A stretch of DNA of 64,000 nucleotides from Desulfomonile tiedjei DSM 6799 (GTDB taxonomy: Bacteria > Desulfobacterota > Desulfomonilia > Desulfomonilales > Desulfomonilaceae), in NCBI RefSeq assembly GCF_000266945.1, contig NC_018025.1:1798001-1862000 (forward strand). The letters run 5' to 3'. The first letter of the stretch is position 1, and each line of letters starts with the position of its first letter. Both the position numbers and the translations under genes were made by a program. The notes beneath the pieces were generated by a model. It worked only from the letters and a program-made list of their open reading frames with translations, was not told the DNA's origin and made no database searches. Shown one piece after another: positions 58,541 through 64,000 of the stretch.

Positions 58541-59785
58541 TTGCGGTATCATCTGCCGAGAAATGTCTCGCACGTCTATCCGATCGACAGATATGGCATT
58601 CACATGATTCTTGCAGGAAAAGATGTTCCGTCCCACTTTTGCTATTCAACCCCCAATGGACCTGCCGTCTTCGAGCAGTCGCAGCTAAACGAATTTCTGC
58701 CGACGAATCGCTCTGAGGCGCTATCCGGAGCTGCTTCCGGAATCGCCTACGGTTCTTATCTTAGCGCTATCGAGCATTTTCTTGCCGAACATGAAGCGGA
58801 CCTGGCGCAGGCTTTAGAAAAATGTCTCTCAGGCAATTCCTTATTTGTGGAAGAAGTGGAAATCATTGCAGAAAAACATGGCAGCGATTATCATCCGGCC
58901 AGGGTAAATGTTCTCTATGCAGACCGAAAAATCTCATTCGTCGTAAATGTCGCCTTGAGCGAACGCGGAAAGCAGAGACTTCTCGGAGATTTTTTCGTAC
59001 TCCGGAGCCTTGCCGGGTATATTCGGCCCAGCTTTGTTCCGGAAGCATATTTTTCGGGCAGCACAATGATTGAATCCGCGGACGGACCGGTTTTCGCGGA
59101 GATGTTTTTGGCAGAATGGTTCGATAATTTTCACGAATTCCATCTGAAAGAATCAGACGAAGGTGTGCCCGGACTGGAACTCTGGGATTTTTCACAAGGC
59201 TGCCGCATGATGTCCCGGGTCGAAGAAGAGGAAATTTATCGTCAGGCGGCGTATATTCTCACGTGGTACTACAATCCGGGATCCTTCGAGGAAATTTTTC
59301 CCTGGCATCATGCGTCGGGGGATTTCGTCGTCCGATCGGACCACAGCACTATTGACGTGCGATTGATAACGGTCCGGCAATATGCTTCACGGCTGGAAAT
59401 CCCGGAAGATGCGCGACCGGACCCGCTTCAACCGCTTCTCTTCTTTTTGGCAAATTTGACGGTGAGAATGCGACTGGACAGATTCGACGGAATAGGGAAT
59501 GTGGCATTTGCAGGATCTCACGCAGTGCATGCGTGTGTTCGCGGCTTCATGGACGCATTGCAGGTGAAGTGTGCTCAGGGTTTCTGCGATCCCGAGTTGA
59601 TCCGTGAGTTCTTTCGCGCTGTACGCGAATTGTCGCCTGGAGATTTGGCGGAGATATTTTCCTGTGTAGTGGGCGCTTATCACGAAGACGCTCCGGATGT
59701 TCCCATCATTCTGGCTAATCTTCCCGATCATATATTGGCCGTATATTTCGCGTTGCAGGAAATCGCCGCTCATCCGAGCGCTTGA
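58541..59785 (+). CDS. Conserved-looking protein of unknown function
   Basis: 414 residues from a TTG with CGGAG 5 bases upstream; the frame stays open for 180 bases before it but has no ATG or GTG. No signal peptide or membrane segment. Composition is normal for a soluble enzyme. Segments such as SGIAYGSYLSAIEHFLAEHE, EYFLAEWFDNFHEF-like AEMFLAEWFDNFHEFHLKES, and DFVVRSDHSTIDVRLITVRQ suggest a protein-kinase-like or phosphotransferase fold, but I cannot match catalytic residues. It lies between dsrA and the CbiA/DsrN-like gene, reading away from dsr. Confidence 0.65.
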   Translation: MRYHLPRNVSHVYPIDRYGIHMILAGKDVPSHFCYSTPNGPAVFEQSQLNEFLPTNRSEALSGAASGIAYGSYLSAIEHFLAEHEADLAQALEKCLSGNSLFVEEVEIIAEKHGSDYHPARVNVLYADRKISFVVNVALSERGKQRLLGDFFVLRSLAGYIRPSFVPEAYFSGSTMIESADGPVFAEMFLAEWFDNFHEFHLKESDEGVPGLELWDFSQGCRMMSRVEEEEIYRQAAYILTWYYNPGSFEEIFPWHHASGDFVVRSDHSTIDVRLITVRQYASRLEIPEDARPDPLQPLLFFLANLTVRMRLDRFDGIGNVAFAGSHAVHACVRGFMDALQVKCAQGFCDPELIREFFRAVRELSPGDLAEIFSCVVGAYHEDAPDVPIILANLPDHILAVYFALQEIAAHPSA

Positions 59786-59850
59786 GTTGCGCCTTGCATC
59801 GAGAAACGTTACAATTCTTTGGTTCGATCAAGGTTGGATGTATATACCTA

Positions 59851-60020
59851 TTGCCAAAATTAACATCCATTTGAGGATAAGAGTGTTGGTGGGTGCCGGC
59901 CTCCGTGCCGGCACATCTTCAATATAACAAATGATATCAGTAGAATGGACCGGCAGGGACGCCGGTCTCCACTGATATCTTGGTATTGGAGCGTGAGACA
60001 GACGTCAACATTTTTGGCAA
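59851..60020. mobile_element. Family A element, complete copy of 170 bp
   Basis: TTGCCAAAAT at the left and ATTTTTGGCAA at the right are near-perfect inverted termini. The interior is nearly the same as 9441-9610, in the same orientation (GTGCCGGCCTCCGTGCCGGC, GACGCCGGTC). Confidence 0.75.
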
Positions 60021-60074
60021 TCAGTCTAAATCTGCCCATCAGCGTATTCAATAGTGTACGAGAGAGATAGGGAA

Positions 60075-61499
60075 ATGGCGTCATCCATTAGAACGCCCAG
60101 AATAGTGCTGGCCGCACTCAGGGGAGGGGCAGGAAAAACCCTCCTGAGTGTCGGGATTGTCGCGGCTCTGCGAAAGCGGGGATGCAGGATCGGCGTTTTC
60201 AAGAAAGGGCCGGATTATATCGATGCGGGCTGGCTCGGGCTTGCAGCCGATGCGGTGTGTCATAATCTCGATCCGTACCTGTTTTCCAGAGAAACGCTGT
60301 TGAGCTCCTTCCTGGAGAAATCCCAGGGCATGGAAATCGCCATAATAGAAGGAAACAGAGGCCTTTTCGACGGAGTTGACGCTCAGGGTAGCTTCAGTAC
60401 CGCGGAACTGTCAAAAACACTGAAAGCTCCCGCGATCTTGATAATAGATACCACGAAGATGACCCGAACGGCTGCTGCACTGGCACTCGGTTGTTGCGCT
60501 CTGGACCCGAGCCTGGAACTAAAGGGAATCATCCTTAATCGTGTGGGCGGATCACGGCATGAGCGAGTGGTTACCGAAGCGATCGAGCACGCAGTCTCCG
60601 TCCCGGTCATAGGATGTGTGAGAAAGCTGTCCCTGGACAACTTTCCCCAGCGACATCTCGGCCTGCTGCCTCTTCACGAGCATCCCGGAGCATTGGATTT
60701 CATCCGCGATGCCGCCGCGGTAGCGGAACAGAGCATTAATCTGGACAGACTTGTGGACATTGCCGGGCAAGCCGGAGAACTGGCTTTGGAACAGCTCTCG
60801 CTGCCGAACAGGAGATCCGACCATTATTCGGGAATAAGAATCGGAGTAATCAGAGATTCCGCGTTTCAGTTCTATTATCCTGAGAATCTGGAAGCCCTGA
60901 GCAATCAAGGAGCGGAACTCGTTTTCATAAGTGCGCTGAAACCCGAGGCGTTACCGGATGTTCACGCCGTGTATATTGGCGGAGGATTTCCGGAAACCCA
61001 CGCGGAGCAGTTGGCTGAAAACACCATTTTCAAACGATCTTTGTATGAAGCTGTGGAGAGAGGGCTGCCCGTTTATGCAGAATGCGGCGGTTTGATGTAT
61101 CTTTGCAGGACTCTCCGAATAGACGAAAGAGTCTACCCGATGACAGGCGTGTTTCAGGTTGACACGGTTCTCGAAAGAAAGCCACAGGGTCTGGGGTACA
61201 TTCAGGTTGAAGTCACCGGGGCGAATCCATTTTTTCGCAAAGGAGACCGCCTCACCGGGCATGAGTTTCATTACTCTTCACTAAGAGGGAGACTTCCGGA
61301 TTGGATGTATTCGTTTGCAGTGCTGAGAGGGCAAGGAATGGATGGACGGCGTGACGGACTTTGCAGATTGAATGCCCTGGGAACTTACATGCACCTTCAT
61401 GCTCTCGGAGAACCACGCTGGGCGCAGGGTCTTTTGCGCAAAGCTGCTGAATTCAAGATTTCATGCGAAGATTCCCGTCGGCTCGCGATGACCCTTTAA
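60075..61499 (+). CDS. Cobyrinate/sirohydrochlorin a,c-diamide synthase family amidase (CbiA or DsrN)
   Basis: 474 residues from the ATG at 60075; a GTG seven codons earlier is possible. N-terminal P-loop ATPase IVLAALRGGAGKTLLSVGIV with DYIDAGWLG and IIEGNRGLFDG. C-terminal class I glutamine amidotransferase with the catalytic Cys in GLPVYAECGGLMYLC and the His in TGHEFHYSSLRG. CbiA amidates cobyrinate a,c side chains for B12. The paralogue DsrN amidates sirohaem in sulfate reducers and is often found next to dsrABD. Distance from dsrA (2.3 kb, divergent) leaves both possible. No other cbi gene is nearby, which slightly favours DsrN. Confidence 0.85.
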   Translation: MASSIRTPRIVLAALRGGAGKTLLSVGIVAALRKRGCRIGVFKKGPDYIDAGWLGLAADAVCHNLDPYLFSRETLLSSFLEKSQGMEIAIIEGNRGLFDGVDAQGSFSTAELSKTLKAPAILIIDTTKMTRTAAALALGCCALDPSLELKGIILNRVGGSRHERVVTEAIEHAVSVPVIGCVRKLSLDNFPQRHLGLLPLHEHPGALDFIRDAAAVAEQSINLDRLVDIAGQAGELALEQLSLPNRRSDHYSGIRIGVIRDSAFQFYYPENLEALSNQGAELVFISALKPEALPDVHAVYIGGGFPETHAEQLAENTIFKRSLYEAVERGLPVYAECGGLMYLCRTLRIDERVYPMTGVFQVDTVLERKPQGLGYIQVEVTGANPFFRKGDRLTGHEFHYSSLRGRLPDWMYSFAVLRGQGMDGRRDGLCRLNALGTYMHLHALGEPRWAQGLLRKAAEFKISCEDSRRLAMTL

Positions 61500-61556
61500 A
61501 TCCGGATCGGTACGGCCGAATGTGCGAAATAATGGGATGATATTTGGGGAGCGATA

Positions 61557-61739
61557 GACCAAAAACTCTGACGTTTATCCCACGCTTCAATACAAAATGT
61601 TAGTGGGGACCGGCGTCTGTCTCCCCCCGACCTTTCAGCTCACGCAGCGATGTGATGAGCGAAGCGAATCGCATCGGTCGCGAAAGACCTCGACTGATGC
61701 GGTGAACCCGCGCTGATCGCGGGTTCACCACATCCTACG
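61557..61739. repeat. Truncated family A element followed by a family E hairpin element
   Basis: 61557-61618 (GACCAAAAACTCTGACGTTT, then CCACGCTTCAATAC and TAGTGGGGACCGGCGTC) is the first third of a family A copy. 61648-61739 is family E: its left arm equals that of 49565-49650, but the right arm is replaced by a new palindrome, GGTGAACCCGCG...CGCGGGTTCACC. This fills most of the 61500-61777 gap. Confidence 0.6.
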
Positions 61740-61777
61740 CTGGCTTCAGTTTCATCATACAAGTTTGCTTCCTAAGT

Positions 61778-63112
61778 TCATCTCTTGAATGACAATGCAA
61801 GAGGATGCAAAAGCAGTTTGTCCCGGATGCAGCGTGCTATTACCTTATGACCTTCAACATTCGGGTGGTTGTCAGGCGTAATTTTGTAAGGCTGTTTTCC
61901 AGAAGTGACGGCTTCTCTCAGATAGGGAAGCGTATCGATATACGCTATCCCGTTCTTGCGGAAATAGTCGAACGCTCGCTCCCTTACGTTGGACTCGTTT
62001 TCAACAATTGCCGAGTATGCCTGTGGAACGATCTTTTCTAAGTTGGCCGAGTATTTGGTTACCGCTCCCTTGAATACGGTATGTTTTGTCGGAATCACAA
62101 GGACACAGAAACGAATCCCTTGCGACTCAGCTTTGGACTTCATCAAGCGAAATGCGTCCAATGAAAAAGCAAGTCCTCGTTTAATCCAATCGTTCTGCAT
62201 GTCCAGCCCACTGAAGACTCTCTTGGTGGAAAACACCGTGCAGTTCGTGCCATCATCAAAAAAGAACGCGTCGTTCGAAAACGAACACAGGAAATTGATG
62301 AAACATCTCAGGCCGTTTCCAATCAAACCGCTATCGGGAGTGTCGAGGAAAGCGTATTCAGACATAGCGTACATGGCGCGGATCAGAGCAACCAGTTTCA
62401 GTCCGGCGCGGTTCGCGGGCACCACTGCGTTCTCGAAATTCGCTCGTGCCTGTCTTGTCACCCTGGGAACCATATGGAGAAATTCCATCGATTCTTCGAG
62501 AGTGCACTGCGTCGGGGGACGCTTCGTCTGCCCTGAAAAATAATGGAAGTCCACCAGGTGAAATGAGTCAAACAAGTCGTTGCCCGTGTAGAACGTTGCG
62601 ATCATGACACGAGGCTTCCTTTCGATCGCCTGATCGGAAAGGAGCAGATAGTGAACGGGACCGTATCCCGGACAGGAGACGTTCACCACCTCATGCGAGA
62701 AATCCGGGGCCGAATCCGAAGACGGTCGTTCGCACTCCGAGACCAAATTAACCTTGCCCGAGTAGAATTCCGGGACCCGTTGTACGGCAATAAGAGGATC
62801 TTCAAAGAATGAACTGAGTATTTCAGGCCACGCTTCACGGGGACTTACTCCCGATCCGTACGTTATGGAATCGCCCAGAGCCAGGAGTTCGGGGCTGCGT
62901 CTGAGGTTTGGAGAACTGCTCAATCCAGGGCTGTCAGAAACGAACCGGTATTCGAGATCCGCATCGGGGACGACTTCAGATGGAAAAATAAGACTGTTCA
63001 GTTGGGGAAAAATCCACGTACCTACAGTTAAGACTAGTTCCATTAACAGCAGGCCGAGAAGAATAGCCAAACAAGTATGGGGAAGAGTCTTGCTTTTCTT
63101 GAGCAGCAGCAT
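61778..63112 (-). CDS. SGNH/GDSL-hydrolase-like membrane-anchored protein
   Basis: The protein has 444 residues. N-terminal membrane anchor CLAILLGLLLMELVLTVGTW. GDSL block I is ELLALGDSITYGSGVSPREA with the nucleophile Ser. Block III-like TFYTGNDLFDSFHLVDF supplies an Asn. The catalytic Asp-His is in ITPDNHPNVEGHKVIARC. The catalytic domain is extracytoplasmic. Relatives with this layout acetylate or deacetylate cell-surface polysaccharides (AlgJ/AlgX-like) or act as esterases. No sugar-polymer operon adjoins it. Confidence 0.8.
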   Translation of the reverse strand: MLLLKKSKTLPHTCLAILLGLLLMELVLTVGTWIFPQLNSLIFPSEVVPDADLEYRFVSDSPGLSSSPNLRRSPELLALGDSITYGSGVSPREAWPEILSSFFEDPLIAVQRVPEFYSGKVNLVSECERPSSDSAPDFSHEVVNVSCPGYGPVHYLLLSDQAIERKPRVMIATFYTGNDLFDSFHLVDFHYFSGQTKRPPTQCTLEESMEFLHMVPRVTRQARANFENAVVPANRAGLKLVALIRAMYAMSEYAFLDTPDSGLIGNGLRCFINFLCSFSNDAFFFDDGTNCTVFSTKRVFSGLDMQNDWIKRGLAFSLDAFRLMKSKAESQGIRFCVLVIPTKHTVFKGAVTKYSANLEKIVPQAYSAIVENESNVRERAFDYFRKNGIAYIDTLPYLREAVTSGKQPYKITPDNHPNVEGHKVIARCIRDKLLLHPLALSFKR

Positions 63113-63287
63113 CGGGGAGTCCGCAGCGCAAGTCGATTAGTCAGTGCTGATATTATTAATAGCATATAATCGGTATGTTATCAAAATTAAAATGAAGTGA
63201 AATGAATAATATGTTCTAACTATCCAGGATATATGAGATATATAAATCTATGAGGCTTCTTTCAGCAACGGAGAAGGGGAGAATTCG

Positions 63288-63497
63288 TCACAACTGCGGT
63301 CTTCCTTCGTAACGGGTCTTGCAGTCGGAAACACAACTCGCGTAGGCTCCCGGATTGAGCACGGGATCGTATGCTACCCTGCATTGCATAATGCAGTTGT
63401 CCATTTCATAATTTGACTGGGTTGTGGCCGGAAAGGCAGCCAAGAGCAAGGTAGCGGCCAGCACTATAAGCAGGACTTTCGCACGGTTGCGTTTCAT
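63288..63497 (-). CDS. Small exported twin-CX3C protein
   Basis: 69 residues from the ATG at 63495-63497, with CGGAGG 6 bases upstream; longer in-frame starts lack a site. The signal peptide is KVLLIVLAATLLLAAF with cleavage near ATTQS. The mature chain of about 45 residues has two CX3C motifs, NCIMQCRVAYD and ASCVSDCKTRYEG, spaced as in helical-hairpin twin-CX3C proteins, so two disulfides between antiparallel helices are expected. Function unknown. Confidence 0.72.
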   Translation of the reverse strand: MKRNRAKVLLIVLAATLLLAAFPATTQSNYEMDNCIMQCRVAYDPVLNPGAYASCVSDCKTRYEGRPQL

Positions 63498-63598
63498 ACG
63501 TGACCTCCGCTCTTCTTTTCTCGTTTCTGACTGTATCTTAAGGAGAGGTGAAAATTCTGCCTCTACACCTTTATAGATGCAAGATGAGGCGAACCGGA

Positions 63599-64000
63599 TC
63601 ACTTGATCGTGATCGTAAGAATGTTTTTGCCATTTTCTCGCAGATAGTTCATCGAATGCGCAGTTTGCCGCACAAGGTAAATCCCCAGTCCGCCTTCAGT
63701 ACAATCCATAATTGAATCATGGAGTTGTGGCGGCGGAAGTGAGAGCGGGTCGAACGCACAGCCGTCGTCTTCGCATCTGATGGTAACTTCAGACTCCTGC
63801 AAAGAGAGCATCAACTGTATTTCGTGCGCCCATTCGTCCTTGAACGCATATTTGATTACGTTCGTAACCACCTCTTCCAGAATGAGGTTTACACAGTAGA
63901 TAGTCCGCTCCGGAATTTGCCTTGAACGGAGAAAATCCTCCGCGGACGACATTAAACGAGTGAGTTCGTCGAAATTATTCGCCAAACTGAAGTGTATCGT
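63599..64000 (-). CDS. RsbW-like anti-sigma regulatory factor (HATPase_c), N-terminus off window
   Basis: The frame is still open at the window end, so the first few residues are missing; the visible part covers about 133 residues. N-box EEVVTNVIKYAFKDEW, G1 box EDDGCAFDPLSLPPPQ and G2-like GGLGIYLVRQTAHSMNYLRE identify the GHKL ATPase of serine-kinase anti-sigma factors (RsbW/SpoIIAB type). Such proteins control sigma or anti-anti-sigma partners by phosphorylation. A phosphatase or STAS partner may lie just outside the window. Confidence 0.85.
   Translation of the reverse strand, partial: TIHFSLANNFDELTRLMSSAEDFLRSRQIPERTIYCVNLILEEVVTNVIKYAFKDEWAHEIQLMLSLQESEVTIRCEDDGCAFDPLSLPPPQLHDSIMDCTEGGLGIYLVRQTAHSMNYLRENGKNILTITIK

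Overview
The window looks like chromosomal DNA of a strictly anaerobic, sulfate-reducing Desulfobacterota (deltaproteobacterium). The main evidence is a complete dsrA-dsrB-dsrD operon for dissimilatory sulfite reductase (55.1-57.8 kb). It is supported by many radical-SAM and Fe-S proteins, a 2-hydroxyacyl-CoA dehydratase/benzoyl-CoA reductase-type gene pair, an ADP-forming acyl-CoA synthetase-like protein and an arsenite methyltransferase cluster. HldE (ADP-heptose synthesis) points to a Gram-negative envelope. A Desulfomonile/Syntrophobacter-like source is my guess only; no rRNA is present to test it, and I found no tRNA genes.

Layout, left to right. 0-4 kb: a truncated PUFA/polyketide-type synthase with two PfaD-like barrels in front of a ketosynthase, coupled to an N-terminally extended TetR regulator with a palindromic operator. 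4.2-6.2 kb: an arsR - C_GCAxxG_C_C protein - arsM operon with a consensus sigma70 promoter and probably a leaderless start. 6.2-13 kb: glycosyltransferase, TPR protein, enoyl-CoA hydratase, K+ uptake pair (KtrA/KtrB type) and an MFS exporter. 13-15 kb: two divergent HTH-PilZ paralogues. 15.5-21 kb: CoA-transferase/GNAT fusion and the dehydratase pair. 21-25 kb: HemN-like radical SAM enzyme, GAF-GAF histidine kinase and a CMD/AhpD-like protein. 25-27 kb: a nest of small elements hit by an IS110-family element. 27-34 kb: Cys-rich exported protein, ECF sigma/anti-sigma pair, POT transporter, lipoprotein, a Ser-rich repeat protein and an exported FGE-PDZ protein. 34-43 kb: hldE, a structured RNA candidate, a two-TM protein with a long acidic tail, ThiD-ThiN, MoaA, glycosyltransferase, CBS protein. 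43-49 kb: RNase G, B12-type radical SAM/DUF2344 fusion and an acyl-CoA synthetase-like protein. 49.7-53 kb: TetR - Fe-S protein - enoyl-CoA hydratase - MBL hydrolase. 53-55 kb: coiled-coil protein, YkgJ protein, PrmA-like methyltransferase. 55-61.5 kb: dsrABD, an unknown gene and a CbiA/DsrN-type amidase. 61.8-64 kb: SGNH hydrolase, a twin-CX3C small exported protein and an RsbW-like kinase running off the end.

The most interesting signals are these. (1) The TetR gene at 49.8 kb has an in-frame TGA exactly where the family usually has a conserved Cys. A perfect 8-bp hairpin with a G-starting loop lies 22 nt downstream, which fits a bacterial SECIS, so this is a candidate selenocysteine-containing transcription factor. 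(2) The IS110-family element has CT cores at both ends and sits in a REP-like repeat. The non-coding region upstream of its transposase contains two loops whose sequences match its target flanks and its own ends, as expected of a bridge RNA. (3) Removing the IS110 element and a second small element from one locus restores an element of about 170 bp, the size of intact copies elsewhere in the window.

Intergenic DNA is dense with small dispersed repeats. I define families A (170 bp, inverted termini TTGCCAAAA), B (186 bp, TATA ends), C (222 bp, GAGACTGTCTCAA ends), D (C/G-tract palindromes of about 100 bp), and E-H (hairpin elements).
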